Origin: Macrosoma leucophasiata
Taxonomy: Eukaryota; Arthropoda; Insecta; Lepidoptera; Hedylidae
Reading direction: 5' to 3'
Length of the DNA stretch: 64,000 nucleotides
Assembly: GCA_036365455.1 (NCBI GenBank)
Contig: JAWQUS010000030.1
Coordinates: 4,030,001-4,094,000 of the forward strand
Shown here: positions 43,848 through 56,480 of the stretch, in pieces
Numbering within the stretch: the stretch's first letter is position 1
How the letters are laid out: each line of letters starts with the position of its first letter
Translations under genes and position numbers: made by a program
Notes under the pieces: model-generated
The model's input: the letters and a program-made list of their open reading frames with translations, nothing else
The model's database searches: none
Told to the model about the DNA's origin: nothing

Positions 43848-45144
43848 TATGTAGGTACCTAGTCAACTACCTACCTACATAACTCCAAGACGCTAAGCGG
43901 GATACGCCCATTTAATATAATAAACCTAAAATATAATAGGAACAGTCTACGAAAGTCTATCATCCACACCTAAAAATAATGCTGACATTATTTTCGCCCT
44001 AGAATAATGTCAGTGTTCCAAAAATACATCACAATACCAAAGGGAACACATCAAAACAGGACAAATATGACGTTAAGTGTGTGACATGTACATTAGTCAC
44101 ATGTTTAGCACTTAGACCTGTGGTAGTCATAATTGTAATGACCTTGACGGTCGCTACATGACTTTCATGGTACGTAGAACGTGCTTGGGACGGCTTGGGT
44201 AATATCTTCCTTTTACCTATGTCACTAATATCACATCGCGGACACTCAGCTAAAATATAAAAACGCTTATTCTGGTTACCTATTACAAAGTTATCAATCA
44301 GTGTCGTGTTTTAACACGAGCACACAGAAATGTAGCACGTAGGGTTATGACCTAAAATAATCGTGAAATGAGTCGTCGCACTAATTATGAGACCAAATTA
44401 ACTAAAAATATACCGCTCGCTCGCCCGCTCGTATCCTCACTGTTGAAGTTTATCCAACTGCCTCTCAAGGGGGGAGGGGGGGGGGGTCCCCATTCTTTTT
44501 TGTTCGAAAAAGAATGGACCTCGTTACTCGTTGAATTGAATTATATATATCTAGCTTTTAACATAAAAGTGTAGCAACGTACATATAATATCATTGAGTG
44601 TAGGTATCATTTCAAAACATTATTATGCATTCGCCTCGCACCTACACCCGATTACAGAAAAGTTATTTTCGATGTATCGATAACGCTGATAAAAGAAATA
44701 AATTCGCACAACCAAAAGGCATGAATTGCACTGAATTCCAGTAACTGGCATGAGAATACAGTTTTTTCGTCTCACCACGCAACCTAGCACCTTCGTATTA
44801 CATCCATTTAAGTCTTTTATGAGAACTGTGTTTACAATGAGATTACATAACGCGTTGCCCTATTGACTGCGGCTTGCGCAGTACTAACCATTTGCATTCT
44901 AGAAACAACATAATATTATATCAAGTTCGTAATCGGTTATAAAATAGATGGCAGAAGGTAATATCGCAACAATTGATGGTGTGCACAGCCTTGGTGATAC
45001 ATGCTAGGTATTAGGTCATTACTGAAGACCTGCAATGGTCATTCGAAAATAATGCATTGTAATTTTCCACTTTAGTAGAATTTCTACAATGATCCCCCCG
45101 TAAATATTTTTTTTAGATATTGCCGCCTGACTAGTTTGTCAATA
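43848..45144. other. Non-coding; G-run at 44469-44487
   Basis: No gene recognised. A GGGGGGAGGGGGGGGGGGG run lies at about 44469-44487. The open frame covering it (44368-44574) is unremarkable. Confidence 0.4.
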
Positions 45145-45393
45145 TTTTTTGGCAAACAAGCATGCAGTTCACGTTGATGTTAACTGATGACTGCACCCTA
45201 TAGACACTTACACAATGAACAGAGGTCAAAATGCAGATGCCAGCCCTGAGACCTTATTCGTTATGTCTCTGTGATCGTTATTACAGAGCCATACATTACC
45301 ATCTAATGGGCACACGTTAGTGCTGAATACTACCATTTGGTGGCAGATAGATTAGGTAATGCAGTGGTGCCTACGCCCTGGAACTCTACCACC
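45145..45393 (-). repeat. SINE-A, diverged
   Basis: Minus-strand copy with TTTTTTGGCAAACAAGCATG at its tail and GTGGTGCCTACGCCC near its 5' end. It shows several small deletions. A plus-strand tail fragment follows at about 45508-45570. Confidence 0.8.
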
Positions 45394-45974
45394 AATACAG
45401 AATTAAACGGGTATTCATGAATTAGAAAAAAAATCACAATCATCAAATCATGATTTCTGACACTGAATCAGGATGAACAATGTAACCCTTTCAATTTTTA
45501 TGTTTATGGCTGCAGTGTTCACTAACGTGAATTTCATGTTTATTTGCTACTTAGACGTCATAAAAAAATATTAACATCAACATTATAATGCATGTGATTG
45601 CTTAATTCACATTAAAAAGTTTAAGCTGACATCGATTTAAATGTACAAAGTAATCGTTTAAAACAATGTCAGGTTTAATAACATTGGAGATGAGGTCATT
45701 AAATGGATGGAAACTTGAAATAGAAATAAACAAAGTCCAGATCAAGAACCTTTGCTGCGGCCACAGTGGGAATTATTGAAACCTCTTTGCGGTTAAACAT
45801 TCTAGGTCACGTAACTGTTGCAAATGAATATAAAACAAAAAAAAAGGTAACTGAGGGAAAGTTTATAAAACGAACCAAAAATGAGAACAACAATAATGAA
45901 GATGACGGTGAGACAAAAACAATACGTGTAACGAGAGTTAACATTGCTATAGATATTAAATTAAATTAAATTAA

Positions 45975-46215
45975 AATTAAAAATACTTTATTATTGAAAC
46001 AGGTGTATACAATTTGGGTGTGGGAACTCTTCTTTTAAGTTGTGGTAACTTGTGTTAGAAGAATCCCCTCTCGGCTGTGGTGTTTCATAGTATTAAAAAC
46101 TTAATTAAAATAACGAAAGCACTTAGATTACCTACATGTATCTAGTGCATTTTTATAACTACACAAATCAAAATATAACTTACTTAAATTATTACTAAGA
46201 AACTACTTTGACATT
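45975..46215 (-). repeat. LINE-like 3' end fragment (family F)
   Basis: Inverted match to 11395-11610, carrying GTGTGGGAACTCTTCTTTTA, GTTAGAAGAATCCCCTCTC and TGGTGTTTCATAGTAT. The AAATACTTTATTATTG start resembles a retrotransposon 3' end read in reverse. Confidence 0.55.
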
Positions 46216-48235
46216 TTTTTTTTTTCTCAATTTAAAATTTATAGTTATTGAACAGACATGACATGAAGTTAGATGAGTAATTAGGTATACCTATCACATT
46301 GGTACATTTACGAAATACATAGTAAAAACAGAGAGAAACAATTACAAAATAAGAACTATTAGGTATACTATTGAGAATTCACCTACAGTAATTTATTATT
46401 GTAAAAAAGGTATGTAACAGGCTTTGATTATAGAAAGTAAGTCACAGCCTATGGCACGCCTATAGAAATCTATTTTTCTATTATACATGCATATATATAA
46501 TACCTATAAAAATTGTATTCTTTATTAAGTAGGTAGGTCAATAAGTATTTTGTTTTTAACATTGTTTAAATCGAGACTAGGTAAGTACATCGTGAACAGA
46601 TTTGGTGAGTACGTACCTTTAGTGTAACGTAATTGTTATTGAGAATCATGGCTTAATTTTATTATAATAATATAATAATAGGTACTATCACAACTCTAAA
46701 CACAGAAATATAGTTAAAAAATATAAAAGTAGGTATGTGGGGTATTTTAGATAAATATCGTCGCGTCGTTAAAGATACGCTAACTCAGTGTACCCGCGTA
46801 CGTAATCATATAGCCGTGGATATAAAGCGCGGTGAGCGTACTTGCATACTGGATACGACATGATGTTTATTTCACAACTTTGATCTTGATGAATTTTTTT
46901 TTTTTTTTTTTTTGTATTGATATAAGTATCTAACTTAGTTTTTACTTTTTTTTTTTAATTTACTATTAATATATGTTTTATTTTTTATTTTATTTTTTAT
47001 TATATATATATATATATTTTACTCTAAGTAATAGTTATTCACTTTATGTAATTTGTGATTATTAGTCGTTTTGAAAGCATCTGTAAAGCCTTTTCGAAAT
47101 AAAAATATTTCCTTTCTTTCCTTCTTTTATGAAATGTTTGTCAAGTACCTAATATGTTCGTGTAGGCATATTCTAGCAAGGCCGGTGGCCAATACCTGTG
47201 TATAAATTTTTCGTTTCAGAGCGTTATGTCCGTCTATCTGTCTGTATGTCCATCCGTCCGTCACCAAGATTTCCAAATACGTATAGTGGAATGCGCGTTT
47301 GAAATCCATAGATATAAAAATCTATTACTGTTCGTTAGTCTCCTCGCTAAAACTCGAGAACGGGTGAACGGACCGTCGCGGATTTGGATCATTTTGGTTT
47401 TGAATAAAATATTTGTATGGCCTACAGATATCCGTTTCGGGTCCAGGTGCGTGTGCATGTGTTGCATAGATATCAACGCGAAGAACATAAAACATGAAAT
47501 ATTTGCCTAAGTTATGAGAACCGAGAACAATAAAATGACTGAAACAAGTCGTAAGTAACAGCATAATAAAATGCAACAATATTTCAATTGTATGAGGATT
47601 AATTTGTAGAAACGATATTGTGTTGGTTATCAATTTTACTATCAAAGTATATTAGTCATCGATATGTTATCGTTTTAACATAGGTATACTACATGGAACG
47701 AATATTGAAACTGACGAATTTGAATCAGAAAAAAACAATGATTGTATTCATAAACCGCTAATTGGCGGAGTTCTCGGACGTAGGCACCACCGCATGCATT
47801 TACCTCTGCCTACTCCTTCGGGGATTACAGGCGTGAAGTTACGTTTAGTATTTTAGTCCTTGAAATAGTCACATTTTCTGAGTGTAGGATAGATTAGATC
47901 TATTTATGATTCAGTTCACGGAATAACAGCTTCTATTGTTTGGATATTTGGATTGAGTGTACCAAATACCAATACCAAGTTATGCACACATGATACTTGT
48001 ACAATCTAATCGGCCATGTGCTTATCAAGTTTACATTTAGGCGCAGCTGGGATAGTAGTTGTAATAATGACGTAATCTTTCAGAGTATAGGAAATTAGGT
48101 AAGGCGGTCTTTTGAACATTTCGGCATATGAAGTGGCTATTCCATTAGTTTTTATCTTTTCTTGTCAATAGATACCGTAACCTTGAAAAGCTATATTTTC
48201 GATATCTAATTGAGAATTTTTTGTTCTTTTTTGTG
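46216..48235. other. Non-coding with low-complexity tracts and repeat scraps
   Basis: Includes a poly-T run at about 46889-46913, a T-rich and (TA)n zone at 46930-47020, and a partial Helitron-like segment at about 47303-47440 (TGTTCGTTAGTCTC, ATTTTGGTTTTGAAT) matching 56042-56115. A SINE-A scrap at 47765-47795 is joined to a SINE-B tail at 47793-47850. No gene recognised. Confidence 0.5.
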
Positions 48236-48455
48236 ACAAAGCTCGCGGCTGTTGGCACCACCGCATTATCTAATCTGCTTGCCGCTGAATGGTACTGTTC
48301 AACGCTGTCGTGTTCCGGGCAGGTGGTACGGACCTGTATTTTCTAGTACAGAGGCATAACACTTTAAGCCTGAGGAGTGGCAACGCAAGATGTTCATACG
48401 CTACTTACCATCAACTAGGTATATATGCTTGTCTGCCACTTCTAGACATAAAAAA
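48236..48455 (+). repeat. SINE-A, diverged
   Basis: AAGCTCGCGGCTGTTGGCAC, GTCGTGTTCCGGGCAGGTGG, CAGAGGCATAACACTTTAAG and a short A tail. The 3' third is altered. A separate tail fragment is at about 49092-49155. Confidence 0.75.
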
Positions 48456-48770
48456 GAACTTCAAAACGTATTCCTCTAAAAACTTATTAAAATCAGTCCA
48501 AGCGTAGAGATCTAAAGTGAAATCACCAACTAACAAGAAAGCAATGAAAAAGAACACGAACTAAGTTTAGGTACATCTTTAGAGCAGTCAAAAGATGCAG
48601 TGCAGTGTGGTCTGGCGGATAGAATCCGGTTTTGCGATGAGTCACGCGCGACCTCCGAGCGACCTTTTCGGCACTAAAATGTCCTCAGTGAACGTTACAC
48701 CGAACATTTCGACAGAGATGCTCCGTTACAACATTTTGAATTACAATTAGGCATTTTGCTAAAACTAACT

Positions 48771-48990
48771 ACAGTATCTAACAAAAAAATATTGCTCATC
48801 GACCTTAGGAAGGAATCTTCGGCTTATTTCGGGTCTGTCGAACGTTATCTCTTTCGCACCTTACGTATATAGGTATGTGACGTTTGTCGACCATTTTGAT
48901 CAAGTTTTGGCCAATACCGGGCTATCAGTGCTTACGTAATCAGTGTGTAGCAGAGATAACGCTCTACGAAGTCCAAACTAGCCGATTGTC
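48771..48990. mobile_element. Tc1-type MITE, decayed copy
   Basis: Same interior as 7669-7920 (TCGGCTTATTTCGGGTCTGT, GTCGACCATTTTGATCAAGT, CAGAGATAACGCTC, CCAAACTAGCCGATTGTC). The left end TACAGTATCTAACA remains and the right terminus is lost. Confidence 0.75.
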
Positions 48991-50579
48991 AAAATTCATA
49001 GACCGCAATATTTAGGGTGAAATTCACAGACCGCACTACTTCACTTCAACTTGGAGTCGAATTTTCAACGCTCATTTTGTTACACAGGTTATGTCTAAAG
49101 GCTGCAGTAGTCACTTACCGTCCATGTTAACTGCTTGCTCGTTTCCCACATTTATCATCATCACATTAAAGCTATTCGGCCAAGTTACTATTCGCTAATC
49201 GGTCAAGGGAGCTTTCACGTATTACTTGACGCAATTCTTGAAGTTTTGAAACATTTTTTTTTTTTAGATATTTGACCCTCCCTCACCTCCATGTAACGTG
49301 CCGCAACATTGTTATGGTCTCCTTCTCCTTTCTGTTATGTAATACCCAAATTAGCATTATACCTATAAAAGTTTTTAATTCCCTATTTTTTTTTAGGTAT
49401 GTTAATAAAAAACAATGTTCCATAACATGTTGCTCGAACACCGTCCTGCCCCTGTAACGCATCGTAACTTTTTACAAGACCTTCCCTTCCCCCCGAATTG
49501 TGTAACGTAATACTTGAACACTCCCCAAGTCACTATTCGTGGTATCTCCAGATTCTATATAAAAGAAACGAATTATAGACTATTTGACAAATTTAAAAGG
49601 GCCTTCCGCAATATTTGATATCGGTATATCAGATATGATTTTATCTTACATAGATTGCCGAACACTTCAAACAACCGCATACTAAATATATCGTTTAGCG
49701 TATGAATGGAATAATATCATTATTTATTTCACACAAAATCTCTGTTTTAGTTTGTTACAATATAAAAAAGTTTGTTAGTATATTTTGAACATTCTGACGA
49801 AATGTGGACGATCCAATCTTATCGCCAATAAACAATATGTAACCTTTAGATAATAGGTAAAAACAGTGGTTATTGCGTCAAAATAACAGTACAGTATAAA
49901 AAATACACGTTATATTTTTTTACCTACTCACACACACACCTTTTTAATCTACATATTTATTTAGAAGTCGGGCCATAGATCTTTAGTTCGCGTAGGTAAT
50001 TGGCACCGCGACTTCTCAATATTCCAAACCTACCTATAATGAGGGACAAAATCTGTATTCTGGTATTTCTGAATGTTATTTTCACTTTTTAGTGATGCGA
50101 TCATCCGGTTTTGATGTCCGTAATTTTTGGACAGTTTTTTCATTTTTTCGATAAGTAATTTACACGTTGTTTGAAAACTTTCAGCAACAGAAAATAATAA
50201 TAATTGATTTAACTATTTAAGAATTTTAAAATAAAACCTGCACATTTACTTGACTTTACTATTAAATATTTTTGCAAAATCCCTTTTATTTTATAATAAT
50301 AAAGTATCCAAATATAACATTAACTATAAAGAAAAATAATATAATATAACAGTTCTTCTAAATTAATAAACAATCACGCCTTCTTGCATGTTATTTATAA
50401 TTTATTACACATTTCCAACACTCATTAGCATAATAATCCTGCCGTCTCTGATAACAAGACGAAAAAAACTATCTGCATAAATAACAATTACTTTATTTTT
50501 ATACTTTGAGCTGTCACCAATAAAAAATAAACCGTTATTAAGTAAGTGAACACTATTTCAATAAAATTGTATATTATAA
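48991..50579. other. Non-coding, A+T-rich
   Basis: Apart from a SINE-A tail scrap at 49092-49155, no gene or recognised repeat. Confidence 0.4.
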
Positions 50580-50778
50580 CTAGCGGCCCGTACCGGCTTC
50601 GCACGGTTGCAATTTAGGTACTTACATAATATTACGACTATGAATTGAGATTTAAACTATCCTATCTCTCAAGTTGGATCGAACTGCACATGGTGTGCGA
50701 ATTTTATTATAATCGGTTAAGTGGTTTAGGAGTCCATTGAGGACAAACATTGTGACACGAGATTTATATATATTAAGA
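50580..50778 (-). mobile_element. Short Helitron, complete ends
   Basis: On the minus strand it begins TCTTAATATATATAAATCTC, just after an A, and ends GGGCCGCTAG followed by T. The GC-rich 3' part (GTGCGAAGCCGGTACGGGC) precedes the terminus. Its 5' 130 bp match the start of the Helitron at 55124-55815 closely, in opposite orientation. Confidence 0.8.
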
Positions 50779-50811
50779 TAGAACTCTATAATCCAACAGT
50801 TAAAGGAGATG

Positions 50812-51269
50812 TTGCAAAAATGTATGGACCTCCGGCCATGTATTGTACATAATATCATTAAACAGGAAAAATCAAAATAAAAACGTTTTTTACTGCATAT
50901 TTTCACTTATTTAGCTTTGTTTGCAGTTACAAAACATTATTAGCGGTTAGAATTGCAACTGAAAACCAACATGGCGAATATGGCGGGCGATGTCATTTTC
51001 ATTTTTTAAATTGTATTTTGATTATATAGTACTTGGAGAAAAAAGTAATATTATCTAAATACTATCGAAATCGATTGATCCCAAGTGTCGGCTGTATCGC
51101 CGCCATGTTTAACATAGTTGAAAATGATAAAATCGTTTGAATTAAATGTGGTTGTAACTCTAAAATATATTCTTGAATAAATTGATTGTATTTTTCTCGG
51201 ATTCTTCTTTAATTTACCCATTTTTTGAGGACATGTACGAACCAGAGCCGAGCTCGCAACATCTCCTTT
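50812..51269. mobile_element. MITE with AAAGGAGATGTTGC ends (copy 2)
   Basis: Inverted ends at 50812-50825 and 51256-51269, body as in 16607-16988. An extra block of about 100 bp (roughly 51000-51112) holds ATCGCCGCCATGTTT, the inverse of the CCAACATGGCGAATATGGCG at about 50968. The longer copy therefore has an internal inverted pair that the shorter one lacks. Confidence 0.85.
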
Positions 51270-51446
51270 GAATGAGCGTTCGTCGTAAATGTAACGGACG
51301 GCAGCTGGTGCGACAGACCGACATGTGGCTATACTATATACAATTATCGCGTATCTCAAACGATAAGCTGAAGTATTAAATATTCCAGGACCTACTGCCG
51401 CTAATGTAGCAAGAAAAAAAAACTATTTTTAAAAATTGAAGAATAA

Positions 51447-51537
51447 TTACCCTTCTTCATAAGCGCATTTTAGCTAAAGAGTTGCTAATCTTTTCTTTCT
51501 CTTTTTCTATCCTGTGCAATTGACAAAGACAAGGCAA
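51447..51537. mobile_element. Half copy of a TTAA-type MITE
   Basis: TTACCCTTCTTCATAAGCGC, ATTTTAGCTAAAG and GACAAAGACAAGG match one half of the element at 52593-52738. The other half is missing. Confidence 0.65.
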
Positions 51538-51798
51538 AATATAACTAAAACCTACTTAACATATGTTTTTGAATAAAAAAATATATTTTGATAATACCAA
51601 CATTACCAACACGTTATCATTTGTTTCATATGTTTGTAATACCTACATTAGAGGAAAAAGTAAATTTTGTGGCGGTTTAATATTGTAGATACCTATAACG
51701 TACCTAAGCACTCATCATAAAGTGGAGTAGGTAATAATCTGTATAAATGTACAATAATATAAGTAAGATTAATTTAATTATATACATACTTATACTGT

Positions 51799-51985
51799 TG
51801 GTATAGCTCCATTGATGGAGGTATTACCCAATCTACTAATCTACTTGTCGCTAAATGGTAGTGTTCAGTCAGCGCTATCTTGCTCCGGACAAGTGGTATC
51901 GTACGACCCGGTAACGTCTGGCATCGAGGTATAACAAATTAGACCTCAGGAGTGTCAACGCATCTTCATTGAAATCTCTCTTTTT
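51799..51985 (+). repeat. SINE-A, strongly diverged
   Basis: GCTCCATTGATGGAGG, GCTAAATGGTAGTGTTCAGT, GGCATCGAGGTATAAC and CTCAGGAGTGTCAACGCATC keep the family order. The 3' part is absent. Confidence 0.65.
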
Positions 51986-52589
51986 TCTGTAGACGTTTTG
52001 TACTTAAATCATCGAGTCGCTACAAACACTTTGTAACAAAAGAAAAATCATAAGGTTTAAAAATAATTTCTTTACTTTCCTTTTCTTACATAACTCACTG
52101 TTGATTAATACATTTGAAATCAGTTTTAGTATGATGAGATATATTAAATTACGTAAAACTTCTATTTTGAATAGCAACCACTCGATTGTATTGTTAAGAG
52201 CGCCTTACTCCCAGTTTCTTATTGCTCCACCCTGTTCCTAAAATCAGGGCCCGAGAAACCGTGAAGTGTAATAGGAATTTAACGTAAAAACGTATAGATT
52301 AAGCAAAGAATATACATTTTCTTGCGATATAGTAAACATCAACTGCATTATTAATCACGAATATTGCTGTACAATAAACTAGGCTATAATTTATACCATC
52401 CATCATGGATTGTCAAAAGCATCATTCATGTACAATTACTAACGCCATCGAAGACTGAAGACGTTTATTGCATTACTCATAAAAGGATAAAAGGTATTTA
52501 CGTATATTACGCGAACATAAAGCTACTATCACTTAATTAAACTAAAATTCATTAAATACGAATTCAAAGATTTAATAGAAATTAAACAC
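51986..52589. other. Non-coding, nothing recognised
   Basis: No gene or shared repeat recognised. Confidence 0.4.
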
Positions 52590-52592
52590 TTA

Positions 52593-52738
52593 CCCCCTTA
52601 TTCATAAACGTACATTAGATACGTTTTAGCTATAGAATTCCTTGTCTTTGTCAGTTGCATTGTCAAATGTGCAGGATAGAAAGAGACAAAGCAGAGATTA
52701 GAAACACTTTAGCTAAAATACGTTTATGAATAAGGGGG
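52593..52738. mobile_element. MITE with 20-bp perfect inverted ends, TTAA-like target
   Basis: Inverted ends CCCCCTTATTCATAAACGTA at 52593-52612 and their complement ending at 52738. TTAA follows on the right (52739-52742) and TTAC precedes on the left. A TTA(A) target suggests the piggyBac superfamily, which is inference. Non-coding hairpin, 146 bp. Confidence 0.85.
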
Positions 52739-52742
52739 TTAA

Positions 52743-53770
52743 ATTATGGTAATGAAAAAAGTGACATTTTAATTCAATTTGCGGAATATGAGTAGGTTCA
52801 AATGTTCGGTGTTGCACGAATAAAAACAAAGAACAAAGTTAGAACAACAACTGTAGACTAGCTTTTGCCCTTCTTTACACGTTATCGTCAATCACTAAAC
52901 AATTGATATAGATTTAGTCAATTTCAAAAGGTTCTTAAAACAAATCGACAAATTCATCACATAAGCGATTGCCATAGAATTGAGATTATCAAGAAGTGCG
53001 GAATTCGAGATGATCAAAACAACGACGATTGATAATTAAAATAACGATTAAATATGATGAATCAACCCCATGTGCGCTGGGCTTTAGCAAGCGTACAAAC
53101 CCCTTTGCACATGTTCCGCACGCGCTTCGCCGGCCCCCATTCGATAATACACCTGTCCTCACCTTTGTAAAAACACATTGATTGCACATAAAACAGCGCC
53201 GTGCATGTTCTTTGAAAGACGCCATCAGATAAAGTTGAAACAGGAGACAAAGAACTTTAGATCGACATCAACGATTGTCGATACATTAACCTTAGAAAAA
53301 CATAATTGGACATACACCAACATGTTCTTCAATGTAAGCTATCGGGTGTTAATTGAAACTACTACTAAAACAAATAAAAGTACGATGTTTTGAAATATTT
53401 TATCTCTTAAACGCATTTTGAATTAGCAAAAGTGTAGCCACGATTATGATTTTTCCTCTTTCTAGGGAAAACAATTCGTCAGCACCATATCTCGGAATTC
53501 AAAAGAAACATTGAAGCAAGATCTAAACGCATTTTATATTTTTCCCCTTTCTCGTTATAAGACCTATAACTATTCGATAGGCATTGTTGTTTTCCTAAAA
53601 TGATCAGAAATTAACATGAAAAAGTGGCGGTCCCAAAAATAATGGAAGGCCCTTGATGGTCTTGTGATAGTTGTGATTTACCACCTTATTTGTTTTAGTA
53701 AAGCGATTGATTTTTTTTTAAATTATGTAAATCCCGTCGTCTCTATGCCAACAAGTCTACAATCACAATA
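52743..53770. other. Non-coding; one possible short exon-like frame
   Basis: No known repeat. On the minus strand an ATG at 53225 opens 21 codons (MASFKEHARRCFMCNQCVFTK) that end at a GTGAGG donor-like site in phase 0. There is no other support. Confidence 0.35.
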
Positions 53771-54062
53771 TTGTAATTGACATTTTGAGAAACAGTGATC
53801 TGCCATCAAAGTCTTGGGAGTCCATTTGTTCGATGTGTTATTTTACACATAATTCAATCCTCTGCACTTTGTTACTCAATAAAAAATACAATTAAAAGAG
53901 AAAATAACGTCTTTTCTATTTCATATAAATCTGGTGTTATATTTATAACTTTCTTTAGTTACGATGTTGCGTTAAAGCAACAATTCACTGCATGGAGCCT
54001 ATCAAATGGCTGTTAAATGAATAATAAGCCATATTACCAGTGTGTTTTTCCAATAAAGGAGA
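53771..54062 (+). repeat. Duplicated segment, uninterrupted copy
   Basis: TTGTAATTGACATTTTGAGA to GTGTTTTTCCAATAAAGGAG. The same sequence, about 85-90% alike, recurs at 54988-55123 plus 55816-55936, where a Helitron splits it. This copy serves as the empty site. Confidence 0.8.
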
Positions 54063-54797
54063 TCTGGTTTGGCCACTACTGGACTGTTGTTTGTACTAAA
54101 ACCAAGCAACTTGGCTATTTACTACGCAATTACTCTTTGATCGAGCGACCGTACACCGCCTTTTGTTACCCAGAAAAAGTTAATATTAGTTACTGTCGAT
54201 CTAATACGGCGAGCATCTGCACCTGCTTTTATCCATCACATCTGTCACTACAGCAAACTAGAAAATTGAACTTGTATTTCGCCGTGGGCCTAAATTACGG
54301 TCTATTCGGACCAGGCGTCTTTTTATAGAACCCTGATCTTATCAATTACCTGGTAGAAGCGTAATTTCATATATTTTTTACACGTTTATGCCTTGCTACA
54401 TATACAGTACTGATATTATATTCTTAAGGATATATAGATTACATTTTTAGAGTAGATTTTCAGCTATCTCAATTCAACAGATTCCACTGAAAGGCACATT
54501 ACATGACAGTGCAATAATATAATACCATTGGACTGGTAAGAACAAATATCTACGGCTTGGAATTTGAAAGTGGTTACAAAAAATATAATGGTGAAGTCAT
54601 GTGTGTTCCTTAAATTGGTATTCGCGAATTCTAAACGATTAGGCATTGTCAAAGTCCGAATATATTTCTGAATACTTTAAGGCGCGCTGAAACTTTTATT
54701 TTTTCTGGTTATTAGAAAACATATGTAGTAAACTTAAAAAAAAAGTGTGTGAACTTATGTACGCACGTAATAAGTTATGTATACATCTACTTCAGAC
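54063..54797. other. Spacer between duplicated segments
   Basis: No gene recognised. The 103-codon open frame at 54017-54328 starts inside the repeat and has no known similarity. Confidence 0.4.
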
Positions 54798-54987
54798 CTA
54801 GCTGTTGCCCGCGGCTTCGCCCCCGTGGATGTCGTTTTATAAAAAACTAAGTAGCCTATGTTCTTTTTCAAAGTCAGCTGCTCTATCTCTGTACCAAATT
54901 TCATTACAATCGGTTCAGTCGCATGGACGTGAAAAGGTAACAGACAGACAGACAGAGTTACTTTCGCATTTATAATATTAGTAGAGA
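54798..54987 (-). mobile_element. Short Helitron, complete ends
   Basis: Minus strand: after an A it begins TCTCTACTAATATTATAAAT, carries an internal CAGA tract, and ends GGGCGAAGCCGCGGGC (hairpin GGGGCGAAGCCGCGGGC type) then AACAGCTAG. The following base is G, not T. It directly abuts the second copy of the duplicated segment. Confidence 0.8.
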
Positions 54988-55936
54988 TTGTAATTGACAT
55001 TTTGAGAAACAGTGCGTATCATCAAAGTCTTGAAGTCCATTTGTTGTCGATGTATTATTTTACACATAATTCAATCCTCTGCACTTTCTTATTCAATAAA
55101 AGAGAAGAGAAAATAACGTTCTATCTTAATATATATAAATCTCGTGTCACAATGTTTGTCCTCAATGGACTCCTAAACCACTTAACCGATTATAATAAAA
55201 TTCGGACACCATGTGCAGTTCGATCCAACTTGAGAGATAGGATAGTTTAAATCTCAAATTATAGTCGCAATTTTAATTTATTGCTAATTATTTGTCCGTT
55301 ATTATTTGACAGTCACAATTATCTGTTAACTCCAAATGATTCTAACAGATGTCGATACCATTCGACTGGGTTGAGTGAGTAATCAATAGATGGCGCTGCT
55401 ACGGTAAATCTACAAACGTGTCATTTATGCTACATTTTAACAGCATAATTATCACGTGTTGTTGACGCTATAAAATTAATTAAATTTATTTTGTAGTGAA
55501 CGAAATACCGTATAATTCAATTATTTCCACTTTTTAAATTTTTGGTGTTAGCATAGCCGGCCACGTGTTACATAGACTGAAGTGTAAATTGAATTCATAT
55601 TATAATGAATGAAGATAATACAGTGAAATTAATCCTATTTTACAAGAGAGGTAGGTAAATAAGGAGATCACCAAATTTTTTTACAAATACCGTCTGTGTG
55701 AAAAAGCATAGTGGACTCCGTGACTGATGTTCTCTTATTGTTCCTCTTAGATTGTTTACTATAATGTAATATAACAAAAACTTTAGCCACAGCAACGCGT
55801 GGCCGGGTCAGCTAGTTTAATATAAATCTGGCGATAATTTCAGAACTTCTTTTCCACTGCATAGAGCCTATCAAATGGCTGTCAAATGAATAATAAACCA
55901 TCATATTACCAGTGTGTTTTATCCAATAAAAGAGAC
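54988..55936 (+). repeat. Duplicated segment, second copy, split by a Helitron
   Basis: 54988-55123 and 55816-55936 together align to 53771-54062. The break falls between GTTCTA and TTTAATATAAATC, against TTCTATTTCATATAAATC in the intact copy. Confidence 0.8.
55124..55815 (+). mobile_element. Non-autonomous Helitron, 692 bp
   Basis: Begins TCTTAATATATATAAATCTC after an A. It ends with a hairpin (GCCAC / GTGGC at about 55785-55804) and GGTCAGCTAG before T. Comparison with the intact duplicate shows insertion between A and T with no target duplication, which is the Helitron rule. No Rep/helicase frame. The inner 400 bp are not recognised and may be captured sequence. Confidence 0.88.
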
Positions 55937-56018
55937 TGTTGCCTTTATCTTTTGGTGCGTAAAAAATCACTTTTAATTTTACCAATAGCGCCAAAAGAAG
56001 TATAACTTTAAAATTATA

Positions 56019-56294
56019 TCTATATATATACATATAAAAATCAATTGCTGTTCGTTAGTCTCGCTAAAACTCGGAAAGAACGGCTAGACCGATTTGGCTA
56101 ATTTTGGTTTTGAATGATTTTTGGAAGTCCAGGGAAGGTTTAAAAAGTAAGTAGAATAGGAAGCAAATATGAAGAAATTGAAGGGAAACAGTAAAAACCA
56201 CCATTTTATTTTCCCATACAAATAGTCCGTATCTATCAAACCTTTGACACATTATTTCATTGTGAGGCAATACGAAGTTTGCCGGGTCAGCTAG
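56019..56294 (+). mobile_element. Short Helitron-like element
   Basis: After an A it starts TCTATATATATACATATAAA and ends GTTTGCCGGGTCAGCTAG. The following base is G. A partial relative is at about 47303-47440. Confidence 0.65.
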
Positions 56295-56480
56295 GCAGCT
56301 ATAAAAAAACAACAGGTGGCAGGTGACAGTTCCGTTTATCCCCTTCATAAATGCCTTGGAACGAGCACAACAGTTGGTCACTCGCCATAATAGGATGCAC
56401 AAAGAATAAGTAAGACAACGTCGCATCGGTACAATGACAATAATAAATGAAATTAAATCATGCATCATAATTATAAAGAA

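Noticed and set aside
53163..53225. Minus-strand 21-codon ATG frame ending at a GTGAGG donor in phase 0, considered as a Clic first exon
   Set aside because: The sequence does not resemble the conserved insect CLIC N-terminus, and it lies 37 kb upstream with no other support.
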